This document shows positions 22,946-36,400 of a stretch of DNA of 64,000 nt, in pieces. This stretch comes from Microglena sp. YARC (Eukaryota > Chlorophyta > Chlorophyceae > Chlamydomonadales > Chlamydomonadaceae), in the NCBI GenBank assembly GCA_022414725.1, contig JAJSRW010001615.1:1-64000 (forward strand), in the 5' to 3' direction. How positions within the stretch are numbered: position 1 is the stretch's first letter; the number at the start of each line of letters is the position of its first letter. The notes beneath the pieces were generated by a model. It was not told the origin of the DNA. It was given only the letters and a program-made list of their open reading frames with translations, and ran no database searches. The position numbers and the translations under genes were made by a program.

Positions 22946-25900
22946 TAATAATAATACAAATAAAGCGTGCATGTCATGTTGCAGGACAACCTTCTAAGTC
23001 ACTCTCTCTGGCTTGCGGATCATGGACGATCAGCAATCCAAGTTCAAACAAAGACTGAACAATACTAATACTTAAAAAACGCACCCACTCTCTCTCTCTT
23101 GCTTGCGGATCAACCATCCAAGTTCAACTGAAGAATGAACAATAAGCCAATCATTTGTTCAAGTTCACATTTTCCTGGTAAATTTGTTTTTACTGCCTAG
23201 TTCAACCACCAAATTTGTTTTTACTGCCTAGTTCAACCACCAAATTCGTTTTTACTGCCTAGTTCAACCACCAAATTTGTTTTTACTGCCTAGTTCAACC
23301 ACCAAATTTGTTTGTACTGCCTAGTTCAACCACCAAATTTGTTTTTACTGCCTAGTTCAACCACCAAATTTGTTTTTACTGCCTAGTTCAACCACCAAAT
23401 TTGTTTTTACTGCCTAGTTCAACCACCAAATTTGTTTTTACTGCCTAGTTCAACCACCAAATTTGTTTTTACTGCCTAGTTCAACCACCAAATTCGTTTT
23501 TACTGCCTAGTTCAACCACCAAATTTGTTTTTACTGCCTAGTTCAACCACCAAATTTGTTTTTACTGCCTAGTTCAACCACCAAATTTGTTTTTACTGCC
23601 TAGTTCAATCACCAAATTCGTTTTTACTGCCTAGTTCAACCACCAAATTTGTTTTTACTGCCTAGTTCAACCACCAAATTTGTTTTTACTGCCTAGTTCA
23701 ACCACCAAATTCGTTTTTACTGCCTAGTTCAACCACCAAATTCGTTTTTACTGCCTAGTTCAACCACCAAATTTGTTTGTACTGCCTAGTTCAACCACCA
23801 AATTTGTTTTTACTGCCTAGTTCAACCACCAAATTTGTTTATACTGCCTAGTTCAACCACCAAATTTGTTTTTACTGCCTAGTTCAACCACCAAATTCCA
23901 GGCACACAAACCTTTTTCTAAGTTCAAGAATGGAAGGCAGACAGTCAGTCAGATAAACAGACAAGCTCACACAATTGCATGCACATTAAATAAATAAACA
24001 ACTAAATGAATAAATACATCAATGAACACATACACCTTACACCTTATGACGAGGCTTAAGGTTTAGGGGGCCAGTTTGTTTGCTTGCGCTGGGGCCAACC
24101 ACCACATTCCATGCATGTCCAACACACCTTCTCCCAAGATCGAGTTCAAGAATGAAAGGCAGACAGCCAGTCAGATAGATAAACAGAGAAGAGGAAATAA
24201 TAGCATTACATGTGCTACATACCTTCTCCCAAGTTCAAGTTCAAGAATGGAAGGCTGTCTGTCAGTCAGTCAGTCAGTCAGTCAGTCAGTCAGTCAGTCA
24301 GTCAGTCAGTCAGTCAGTCAGAGAAGTGGACATAACAGCATTACATGTACAACACACCTTCTCCCAAGTCCAAGTTCAAAAATGCAAGGCTGGCAGGAAG
24401 GTAGACAGTCTGTCAAACAAATAGGCAAGCGGACATAATAGCATTACATGAACAACCTACCTTCTCTGAGTAGTTATTCTCGTTTTTGTAGTGAAATGTA
24501 CAATACACCATACCATTACAAGCACTACATAGCATTACAAGCACAACCTACCTTCTCTGAGTAGTTATTCTCGGTTCTGTCATAAAATGTACAATACAAC
24601 ATAGCTTACAAGCACTACATACCATTGCAAGCACAACCTACTTTCTCTGAGTAGTTATTCTCGGTTCTGTCATAAAATGTACAACACACCATACCATTGC
24701 AAGCTCTACATAGCATACCAAGGACAACCTACCTTCTCTGAGTAGTTATTCTCGTTTTTGTACATCTCAGGGGACTGCGAGCAAAGGAAGTGGGTGCCAG
24801 TCAGGTGTGTGTATGCAGGTGTTGTGGTGTTGGCGTTGGTGGTGCTGTGGTGTTGTGTTGTGTTGGTGGTGCTGTGGTGTTGTGGTGATGATGTATGGGG
24901 TGGTTGCAGGGTTTGTACATCTCGAGGGACTGGGAGCAAAGGAGGTGGGCAACAGTCAGGTGTGTGTGCATGCAGGTGTTGTTGTGGTGGTATGCAGGTG
25001 TTGTGGTGTTGTGGTGATGATGTATGTGGTGGTTGCAGGGTTTGTTCATCTCAGGTGACTGTGAGCAAAGGGGACTGGGCAAGAGTCAGGTTTGTGTGTA
25101 TGCAGGTGTTGTGGTGATGATATGTGTGATGGTTGCAGGGTTTTGACATTTCAGGGGACTGGGAGCAAAGGAGGTGTGCAACAGTCAGGTTAGTGTGTAT
25201 GCGGGTGTTGTGGTGGTGCTGTTTTGTGGTGATAATGTGTGTGTGTTGTTGTGGTGGTGGTGCGTTGTTGTTGTTGTGGTGGTGGGTGCTGCGTTGTTGT
25301 TGTGGTGGTGCTGTGCTGATGATGTATGTGGTGGTTGCTTTATTGGAGGAGGGGCTCCGCGCTTTGCTCTCCATGGGGTTAGGGGGGCTGTGCGTTGCAC
25401 TGTGGTTGCACCGAGTCACTCAGTTTGCGACGCGATACTTAACAAAACAATAGTGGAGCTGCCTGTATACACCTCTTTCATTTTGGGGCTAAGCGTAGCA
25501 GCTTCAAGGCAGCTGCTTTCCCTCATCCTCAGAGTAAACCTGAAGCTAGCTAGTGTGACTGAAAGATGACATTAAGAGCATTTGAATGCAACTGAAAGCT
25601 TTGGACAATACCCAATGGCTGGCTATTGGAGCTGGCCGTAAGCTGCCACCCTTAGCCCCAAAAAGCAACAATGCTTCATAATGTATGGCTTATAAAAGGC
25701 CTGGGGATTATGTAAAATAAGTTGTGGGGCAATCTCTAAGCAAAAAATAAGTTGTGGGGCAATCTCTAAGCAAAAAATAAATTGTGGGGCAATCTTTTAG
25801 CAAAAAATGACTACCCATGTTTTAAAATTAGTATTCAGAATTCTATTTGTTTGTTAACATGTTGCAGTCCACAAACACACACACTAACAGACACAAACAC

Positions 25901-28900
25901 ACAGTAACAGACGCAAACACAAACACTAACACAAACACTCACCTTCCCAGCCTACAACTATTCACTTCAAGATGTTACAGCCCTTACCATAAAAGATATA
26001 TTAGATGTATAAGAGGTACAAGAGAGCTCAAATAAGAGGTACAAGGGGTACAAGAGAGCAAAGAAAAAGAAAGCACAGAAAAGAGGTACAAGAGAGCACA
26101 GAAAAAACAGAAAAGGGTATAAGGGGTACAAGAGAGCACACACAATATATATGAGGTACAAGAGTGCTAAAAAAAGAGGTATGAGGGGGATAATAGAGCA
26201 CACAAAATGGGTATCCGAGGTATAAGAAAGCACAAAAAACACAACATGTTTTAAAATCATTATTAGGAATACTGTATGTTGAGTAACATGTTACAGTCCT
26301 TACCATAGACATGAGCGAGCCAGTCTTCCCGCTAAGAATATGTGAGGTGTATGTTTGTATGTTATAGTCCAGGGGTAGGCCAAATAGGCTAAAGGGACTT
26401 GCCCAACTGCTAGGAAGAGCTTAAAAAGAAAAAGCACTGATAAACTGAGCCCCAAACAATTGTTTAACCGACGGGGGCCCTGAGTTCGTGCTACAGTGAT
26501 AATTTAATTCTAGGTGTATAAGAGGTATAAGGGGTACAAGAGAGCACACAAAACACAAAATAGTTTAAAATTCTGATTCAGAATACTGTATGCTCATTAA
26601 CTTGTTGCCTGCAATGCTGACTTTCCCCAGCTGCGGCGTACGGGAGGGTCCCCTTAACACCACGCCCCGCCAGGCGCTATCTTTTGTTTTAACATGTTGC
26701 AGTAAACTTACCATGTCCATGAGCGAGCCAGTCTTCCCGCTAAGAATATATATCAGGTGGATAAGAGGTGTAAGGGGGACAAGAGCACACAAAAAGGGGG
26801 TATCAGAGGTATAAGAGAGCACAAAAAACACATAATATATTGAAATTAGTATACTGTATGTTAATTAATATGTTGCAGAAAACGTACCATGTACATGAGC
26901 GAGCCAGTCTTCCCGCTAAGAAGCGCCTTGGGCTGTGCATGGGACAAAGGAGGGAAGGGGCGGGGGGGGGGGGGGGGGGGGGGGCTGAGTGAGGAAGCTA
27001 GGTGGGGGGGGCTCAGTGGTCAGGCAGAGTTTGGTTTGGTGTTGGTGGGTGTTGATGGTGTAGGTAGATGTTGGTGTGTGGAGGGTGGGCTCAGTGGTCA
27101 GGCAGGGTTTGGTCTGGGTGTTGGTGGGTGTTGGTGGGTGTAGGGTAGATGTTGGTGGGTGTAGGGTGGGCTCAGTGGTCAGGCAGGGTTTGGTCTGGGT
27201 GTTGGTGGGTGTTGATGGGTGGGTGGTGGTAGATGTTGGTGGGTGTTGGTGGGTGTAGGGTAGATGTTGGTGGGTGGAGGGTGGGCTCAGTGGTCAGGCA
27301 GGTTTGTCTGGTGTTGGTGGGGTGTTGATGGGTGGGTGTTGGTGGGGTGTTGCTGGGTGTAGGGTAGATGTTGGTGGGTGGAGGGTGGCTCAGTGGTCAT
27401 GGGTGGTGGTGGGTGGTCATGGGTGGTGGTGGGTGGTCATGGGTTGGTGGGTGGTCATGGGTTGGTGGTGGTCATGGGTGGGTGGGTGTCATGGGTGGGT
27501 GGGTGGTGGTCATGGGTTGGTGGGTGGTCATGGGTTGGTGGGTGGGTGGTCATGGGTTGGTGGGTGGTCATGGGTTGGTGGGTGGTCATGGGTGGGTGGT
27601 CATGGGTTGGTGGGTGGTCATGGGTGGGTGGTGGGTGGTCAGGCAGGGTTTGGTCTGGGTGTTGGTGGGTGTTGATGGGTGGGTGGTGGTAGATGTTGGT
27701 GGGTGTTGGTGGGTGTAGGGTAGATGTTGGTGGGTGGAGGGTGGGCTCAGTGGTCAGGCAGGGTTTGGTCTGGGTGTTGGTGGGTATTGATGGGTGTTGA
27801 TGGGTGGGTGGTGGTAGATGGTGGTGAGTGGGTGGGGTTGGGGTCCTAGGGGGGCCAGGCATCACATGGAAGCTATTGTTTGTATCTCATACCCCAGTTA
27901 TTAGCAAGTTATAAGCATACTACAAGTATGTTATAAGTACGCTATGCATGTTTTAAATACTTGTATGCATGTTATATATATATATGTATGTGAGCCCCTG
28001 TCAGTGCTATACAATGGTCTAGTGGTAGACCAGATCGCTTGAGGATGAAGAGTCGGGGGTTCGACTCCCCCTTTGGTCGCTCTTGGCGTTGCAGGTCGTC
28101 GTCAACCGCGGTAGCTTGTCCAGTTGAGGTAGGAGACCGCTTCCCACCCGCGTACGACGGGTTCCCTTAACATCACGCCCCACCAGGCGTTATCATTACC
28201 TTTTATATGTACGTATTTGCTTGTCTCACTAACCGCATGTAAGTTCTCAGCCGTGTATGCGCCTTCCCTACGTAAAACCAGGTTTGTTAACATATGCTTG
28301 TCTCACTCCCACCCACTTACCGCATGTAAGTTATCAGGCTTGTAAGCGCCTCCCCTGCGTTAACATGGGGTGGGGGCCTAGGGGGGCACATGGCATCACA
28401 TGGGGTGGGCCTAGGGGGGCAGGCGGCATCACATGGGGTGGGGCCTAGGGGGCACATGCATCACATGGGGTGGGGGCCTAGGGGGGCACATGCATCACAT
28501 GGGGTGGGGGCCTAGGGGGGGCAGGCGCATCACATGGGGTGGGGGCCTAGGGGGGGCACATGGTATCACATAGAAAGCTGTTGCTTGTCTCACTTTCCAT
28601 GGATTGGATTGGTTTGGTGTTGACGTGCTTTCGTGGGAAGAGGGTAGATGTTGGTGGGTGGAGGGTGGGTGGAGGGTGAGTGGAGGGTGGGTGTTGGTGG
28701 GTGTTGAAGGGCGTAGGGGGGTAGCATGCTTGTCTCACTTACCGCAGGTAGGTTCTCAGGCTTGTATGCGCCTCCCCTGCGTTTACATGGGGTTGTTTAA
28801 TTATGCTTGTCTCACTCCCACTCACTAACCGCAGGTAGGTTCTCAGGCTTGTATGCGCCTCCCCTGCTTTAACATTGGGTGGGGGCTTAGGGGGGCACAT

Positions 28901-29009
28901 GGCATCACATGGTAGCCCTTGCCTGTCTCACTTACCCCAGTTATTACCAAGTTATATGCATATAGGTTGTATGCATGTATACACCCTATGTGTATACATA
29001 AACCCGATG

Positions 29010-29059
<50 letters not shown>

Positions 29060-29442
29060 GCATGTGTGCTTGTCTCACTTACCGCAGGTCTCAGGCCTGT
29101 ATGCGCCCCCCCCCTACGTTGACATGGGGGTTTGGGGCCTAGGGGGGCACATGGCATCACATGGCAGCTGTTGCTTGACTCACTTAACATGGACTGGTTT
29201 GGTTTGGTGTTGGTGGGTGGAGGGTAGATGGTGATTAGTGGATGTTGATTGGTGTAGGGTAGATGGTGGTGAGTGGGTGGGGGGGTAGTATGCTTGTCTC
29301 ACTTACTGCAGGTAGGTTCTCAGGCTTGTATGCGCCCCCCCTGCGTTTACATGGGGTTGTTTAATTATGCATGTCTCGCTTACCCCAGTTATTAGCAAGT
29401 CATATGCATATAGGTTGCATGCATATATACACCATATATACA

Positions 29443-29486
<44 letters not shown>

Positions 29487-32400
29487 CATGTGTGCTTGTC
29501 TCACTTACCGCTGGTAGGTTCTCAGGCTTGTATGCGCCGCCTCTGCGTGTGCTCTTGTCAAACATGTTCCCGGCCCTCACGCTCTTCTCAAAGAAGTTGC
29601 CCCCGCCCCGAATACTCTTGGATTCTTGAAAGTTGTTATTTCTGACACTCTTGTCGAAGAAGGAAGTGCCCCCTCTGACACTAGCTTCAATAGCCCCCAG
29701 CAAGGTTGACTTTGCGCCAGTCAGGTTGCGGGTACCAGTCATCCGGTCCATCATCTCTTTTGCGCTTTCGTCAAAGTCAGCATCGGTGGGCATTGGAAGG
29801 AGGGGACTGCAACAAGAGGATGTGTGTGTGTATGTGTGTGTGTGTGTGTGGGGGGGGGGGGGGGGCACGTGTGGGTGTGTGTTGTGGGTGGGTGGGAGGG
29901 AAAGGGGCAATGTCATTGCCTGCTCCCACTGCAAAGTTCAGACTGTAATGAATGTGGATCAAACAGGGCATCACAGATTGCCGCTAGCAGTCATCCGGTC
30001 CATCACCTCTTTTGCACTTTCGTCAAAGTCAGCATCTGTGGGCATTGGAAGGAGGGGACTGCAACAAGAGGGGGAGGAAGTAGTGTTTGCGTGCTCCCAC
30101 TGTGTGTGTTTGTATTTGTATTTGTGTTAGCATGCTCCCACTGTTTGTGTATTTGTACTTGTATTTGTATTTGCATGCTTACACTGTGTGTATTTGTATT
30201 TGCATGCTTACACTGTGTGTATTTGTATTTGCATGCTTACACTGTGTGTATTTGTATTTGTGTTAGCATGCTCCCACTGTGTGTGTATTTGTATTTGCAT
30301 GCTTACACTGTGTGTATTTGTATTTGTGTTAGCATGCTCCCACTGTGTGTGTATTTGTACTTGTATTTGCATGCTTACACTGTGTGTATTTGTACTTGTA
30401 TTTGTGTTAGCATGCTCCCACTGTGTGTGTATTTGTATTTGTATTTGCATGCTTACACTGTGTGTATTTGTATTTGTGTTAGCATGCTCCCACTGTGTGT
30501 GTATTTGTACTTGTATTTGCATGCTTACACTGTGTGTATTTGTATTTGTGTTAGCATGCTCCCACTGTGTGTGTATTTGTATTTGCATGCTTACACTGTG
30601 TGTATTTGTATTTGTGTTAGCATGCTCCCACTGTGTGTGTATTTGTACTTGTATTTGCATGCTTACACTGTGTGTATTTGTATTTGTGTTAGCATGCTCC
30701 CACTGTGTGTGTATTTGTACTTGTATTTGCATGCTTACACTGTGTGTATTTGTATTTGTGTTAGCATGCTCCCACTGTGTGTGTATTTGTATTTGCATGC
30801 TTACACTGTGTGTATTTGTATTTGCATGCTTACACTGTGTGTATTTGTATTTGCATGCTTACACTGTGTGTATTTGTATTTGTGTTAGCATGCTCCCACT
30901 GTGTGTGTATTTGTACTTGTATTTGCATGCTTACACTGTGTGTATTTGTATTTGTGTTAGCATGCTCCCACTGTGTGTGTATTTGCACTTGTATTTGCAT
31001 GCTTACACTGTGTGTATTTGTATTTGCATGCTTACACTGTGTGTATTTGTATTTGCATGCTCCCACTGTGTGTGTATTTGTACTTGTATTTGTATTTGCA
31101 TGCTTACACCGTGTGTATTTGTATTTGCATGCTTACACTGTGTGTATTTGTATTTGTGTTAGCATGCTCCCACTGTGTGTGTATTTGTACTTGTATTTGC
31201 ATGCTTACACTGTGTGTATTTGTATTTGCATGCTTACACTGTGTATTTGTACTTGTATTTGTATTTGCATGCTTACACTGTGTGTATTTGTATTTGCATG
31301 CTTACACTGTGTGTATTTGTATTTGTGTTAGCATGCTCCCACTGTGTGTGTATTTGTACTTGTATTTGCATGCTTACACTGTGTGTATTTGTATTTGTGT
31401 TAGCATGCTCCCACTGTGTGTGTATTTGTACTTGTATTTGCATGCTTACACTGTGTGTATTTGTATTTGTTTTAGCATGCTCCCACTGTGTGTGTATTTG
31501 TACTTGTATTTGCATGCTTACACTGTGTGTATTTGTATTTGCATGCTTACACTGTGTGTATTTGTATTTACATGCTCCCACTGTGTGTGTATTTGTACTT
31601 GTATTTGTATTTGCATGCTCCCACTGTGTGTGTGCTTGTACTTGTATTTGTATTTGCATGCTCCCACTGTGTGTGTGTTTGTACTTGTATTTGTATTTGC
31701 ATGCTTACATTGTGTGTATTTGTATTAGTGTTTGCATGCTCCCACTGTGTGTGTTTGTACTTGTATTAGCATGCCCCCACTGACTGCGTGTATCTGTATT
31801 TGCATTCTCATTTGTATATGCATGCTCCCACTGTGTGCGAATTTGTATTTGCACACTCCAGGGGTGGCCTAAAAGGCTTGAAGGACGCGTGTGTGTGGTG
31901 GTGGGTAGTGGGTATGTGGGAGTGTGGGTGGGTGTGTGGGTGGGGGGAATACGAGTTATTTCTGGGCAGTAGTGGGTACTAGTGATGTAAGTTAAGGTTT
32001 TTCGATGAGATAAAAAAATGGGGTTCTCTGATACAAGAAATAAAAAATAAGAGGAGGCGAGAGAAAGGGACTAAAGCCCCAACCTTCAAAAAAGGAAAGG
32101 CGACCGCAAAAGTCAACACTGGTGAGCTGAACCCCAACAAATTGTAAATGTACCCCCACTGTTCCGAATTCGGATTATACAGGGCATCGCAAATCAATGG
32201 ATAAAAAATAGTACGCCTTTTTACGAGGCGTGAATGAAAGGGCCAGCCTGTTTTCATCTCAAAAAGTCCTATGCAGCGTCGCAAGCGACGCTGAAAATTG
32301 GCAGAGTGTGTTGGCAACAGAACGAAAGGTGGCAACAATGGAACTGACCAAAGCGAGTTAGTTACGCGACCGTTGGCTGACGTGTCAGGCTTCAATTTTC

Positions 32401-33412
32401 AATTTTTTTGTCGGACGGACAAATGGGTAAGCATGAAGGCTCCCGCCCCCATGAAGAGGGGGCTCCGCCAAAAAATCATGGTACTTCCTGTGCAGATGGC
32501 TTGTCTTCACCAAGCACCAAAGATTGATGGAAATTATGTTGAAGAAGGCTTTCGCTGTTTCAGTGGTTCTTTCCGACGCACAAAGGCGGCCAGAGCAAAG
32601 TCAGCGAGAACTGCTACGGTAATAAAAGCGGACCAAACAGGGCATCTCATCGCAGCAGACCAATAAGGGCACTCCAGATTCATGCTACTTCCTATTCCTA
32701 GGCTTTCGTCAAGAATCAAAGATTGATGGAACTTATGTTGAAGAAGGCTTTCGCTGTTTCAGTGGTTCTTTCCGTCGCACAAAGGCGGCCAGAGCAAAAT
32801 CAGCGAGAACTGCTACTATAATGAATGCGGAATAAACAGGGCATTGCAGATTCATGTAATAAATAAATACATAAATAGTATGCCTCATAACGAGGTGTGA
32901 GGTCCAGGGGGGCGCAGCCTGTTTGCTCACAATTGGGCCAGCCACCAAGAATGCAATGCAAAAAATAGACAAAATACATTTTGGCAATCACCAAAGATTG
33001 ATGGAACTTTCGTTGTGGCAGGCTTCCGCTGTTTCAGTGGTTCTTTCCGTCGCACTTCGGCGGCCAGACCAGAGTCCACGAGAAATGCTACTGTAATAAA
33101 AGCGGACCAAACAGGGCATCTCATTGCAGCGGACCAATAAGGGCACTGCAGATTCATGCTACTTCCTATTCCTAGGCTTTCGCCAAGAATCAAAGATTGA
33201 TGGAACTTACGTTGTAGAAGGCTTTCGCTGTTTCGGTGCTTCTTTACGTCGCACGAATGCAGCCAGACCAAAGTCAGCGAGGACTGCCACCTGTGTTGAT
33301 CGAGTTGGACCCTGCAGAGTGGGTGGGTGGGTGGGTGGGAGAGTAGGTGTGTGGGAGTGGGTGGCTGGGTGGGGGAGTGGGTGTGGATCGAGTTGGACCC
33401 TGCAAAGTGTGT

Positions 33413-33443
<31 letters not shown>

Positions 33444-36400
33444 GGGGGGGATGGGTGTGGGAGTGAGGGGGGGAGTGTGTGTGTGGATCGAGTTGGGCCC
33501 TGCCAAGTGTGTGTGTGTGGATCAAGTTGGGCTCTTTTTCGTTATTGCCCCTCCTGCCATGGTTGGGCAAGTCCCTTTAGCCTATTTGGTCTACCCCTGG
33601 ACTGTAACAACATAAATATGTAACTAACATCCTAGCCTCTTTAGCGATTTACAATGGTCTAGTGGTAGACCAGATCGCTAAAGAATGAAGAGTCGGGGGT
33701 TCGACTCCCCCTTCGGTCGCTCTTGGCGTTGCAGGTCGTCGTCAACTGCGATGGTAGCTTGTCCAGTTGAGGTAGGAGACCGCTCCCCACCCACGTACGA
33801 CGGGCTCCCTTAAACACCGCGCCCCACCAGGCGTTATCATTACCTAAGAGAAGTACCTCCGTAGAAAGAAAAGCGCTTTGTTTTTGTTTTGTTTTCGTTT
33901 TTGCTTTGGACTTGGTAGGGGTTTGCTTTGGTTTGGAGAAAGAAGGGCTGCCTGGCAAGGGCAGCGCAGTATCTTGCAGGAAAGGTGAACAGATGGTTAT
34001 GCCACACTTGGCTGTCGGCTAGGGCAATCGTGCAGCCCGAATATTACACATTGCGATAATTCATGTTTTTATCTCCCTAAATGTTACACCCAAGCATCGC
34101 GAGTGCCAGATACTTTATGTCTATGCCTCCACAAATATTACACATGGGCATTGCTCTGCCAGGTACTTAATGTATATTCCTCCACAAATGTTACACCAGA
34201 GCATCGTGCTGCCAGGTACTTAATGTTTATTTCACAATCCCTAGCAGAGACACTTCATAAACTTGTTCAAATTCTGAAAACAAAAAAGCAAAATTCGAAA
34301 AGCTCCAACAAATTTGAGTCTTCTGAAATTATTAGACTCAAGGGTTTAGGGTTACCTAAAACCCTAAACCCCAACACTAAACGTGGTTTCAATAACTCTT
34401 TTGAAATGACCGTACCGCATCATATCTCAAGAAAAATCGATAACGAATCCTATGGTTTTGCATTTTTCTTTCAACTAAAATGTATCAAACCCATAATTGA
34501 AGTCTCCAAAATCCTTAGTAGAGACACTGTTAATGAGGTGTGTCCGACCGGATTCTTCCTACGCTTCACCCCCCCGCCCCCACCCCACCTCCACCCCTTA
34601 TGTCAAAATCCTTAGCCGATACATTGTTGATAAGGTGTGTCAGACAGGATTCTTTGTACGCTTCATCCCCCCCCCCCCCCCCCCCCTATGTCAAAATCCT
34701 TAGAAGAGACACTGTTTGTCTGGCAGTGATGGATGCTTCACACACAGTGCCGTCTTCAGAGGAATGGGGTGGCGTGGGGAGGGGTGGTGTGGTGGTGCGT
34801 GGCATGGTGTTGCGTGTGGTGGTGTGGGTTAGCAGAAACACTGGTGGTGTGGCAGGAGCACACACAGTGGGTTAACCCCATATCATAATTTGTTTCACCC
34901 CACAGAATGGCACAGTGTTGTTTTCACCAGACAAAGTGGCACAGTTGTATGTTTTGTGTGCATGCTGTTTTGAAGTAGGGACCGGCATTTCATATGATGT
35001 GAACAAAAGGGGAGTATGATATCATACAAATTGCACCATATAACATTGTATATAAATGGTAACTTTGGCCTAGTCAGACTGCCGGCATCATATGAGATCA
35101 GATTGCCGTACCCTATTTATAAGACCCCCCTCAACTCAGTCAAGCCACATGTCAAGGCACATTTCAACATTTGGAGTCCAGTAGGGCACCAGGAAAAAAT
35201 TCATTGTATCAACCAACCAATCAAACAAACAAGCAACAAGAATAGCCTTCCAAAACAAAAATTGACACCTTGTACTCCCCAAACCCAAGAAAGGTGAATG
35301 TAAGAATAAACAGTGACACCATCTATCCCCAAAACCCCAAAACAGCCTGTGAGTGACACCATCTACCCCAAAAAGAACCATTGACACTTCGTACTCCCAA
35401 ACATAACAAGTGACATAGTCTACCCAAGCAAGCTTACCCTGAGCAAGATGATTGAAGATGATTGAAGATGATTGAATGACACATAGCCCAAATAGAAACC
35501 CCCCTTAGCCCCCCCCCCCCCCCCCCCCCCCCCCCACACACACACACCACACCACTCACACGCAAGCTTACCCTGAGCAAAATGTTCTCCAACTTCAGGT
35601 CGCGGTGAATGACCTGGGGGAAGAAGAAGAAGGGGGGTGGAGGTGTGTGTGTGTGATGGGGGGGTATTGAAACATACTGCATCATAGTTGGGGGAGGGTA
35701 AGAGGGTGAGAGTGTGGGGGGTTGAGAGGGTGGGAAGGTGAGAGGGCGAGAGGGTAGAATGGTGAGAGAGTGTGCGTGTATGTTACAGTCCCGGGGTAGG
35801 CCAAATAGGCTAAAGGGACTTGCCCAAGCATTACAGGAAAACTTTAAAAAAATGAGGGCAAGAGGGTGGGTACCAGCGAACCGCAAAGAAAGATAACGCC
35901 TGGAGGGGCGTGGTGTCAAATGGACCCTCATGTGAGCAGCAGCTGGGGAAAGTCACCATGGCAGACATAGTAAGTGTCACCCTCCAGGCAGAAGGGACTT
36001 GGTCATGGGACGTGTGGCAAGAATGCTGGTACAGGAGCCAACCTCTTTTGCACTAGCTCACAATGCACTGACGACACCAAACCAAACCAAAACAGCCACC
36101 TACTAGCATGGGATGGTGTGGGTGGCATGGCATGGGATAGGGTGGGAAGGGGTGGCATAGCGTGGGGTGGGCACCAGTATTGTACTAGCTAACGATGCAC
36201 TGAAGACACCAAACCAAAACGGCCACGTGGGTGGCATGGCATGGGGTGGGAAGGGGTGGTATGGGGTGGCGTTGGGCACCAGTATTGTACTAGCTAACGA
36301 TGCACTGAAGACACCAAACCAAAACGGCCACGTGGGTGGCATGGCATGGGGTGGGAAGGGGTGGTATGGGGTGGCGTTGGGCACCAGTATTGTACTAGCT

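Larger units (their letters stand above)
25975..26740 (-). repeat. Copies of the exon 8 donor edge (MYM to MDM and MSM)
   Basis: The last 28 bases of exon 8 with GTAAG donors recur at 26712-26739 (GKTGSLMDM) and 26304-26331 (GKTGSLMSM); a third at ~25985 lost the exon part. All keep a CTTAG just before, so each is a possible 28-bp exon. Units also carry AGAGGTACAAGAGAGCAC repeats. Confidence 0.85.

Noticed and set aside
23165..23897. A CRISPR array
   Set aside because: The 31-bp units are directly contiguous without unique spacers, and the DNA is eukaryotic; it is a satellite.
28015..28082. A tRNA gene (A box TGGTCTAGTGG, B box GGTTCGACTCC)
   Set aside because: The sequence recurs at 33650 fused to a common 120-bp body and tail, and I could not fold a proper acceptor stem; it is the head of a SINE.
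28925..28950. A tiny extra kinase exon ending AYNLVITG before a GTAAG donor, between exons 7 and 8
   Set aside because: Exon 7 joins exon 8 in phase 0 directly once the ATGCACAG acceptor is used; the candidate has no good acceptor and its three copies differ.
29824..31783. Open frames of up to 354 codons (CVCICTCICMLTLCVF type) on the plus strand and Gln/His/Thr-rich frames on the minus strand
   Set aside because: They translate the two-unit minisatellite in several frames at once; no domain, no codon bias, inside a kinase intron.
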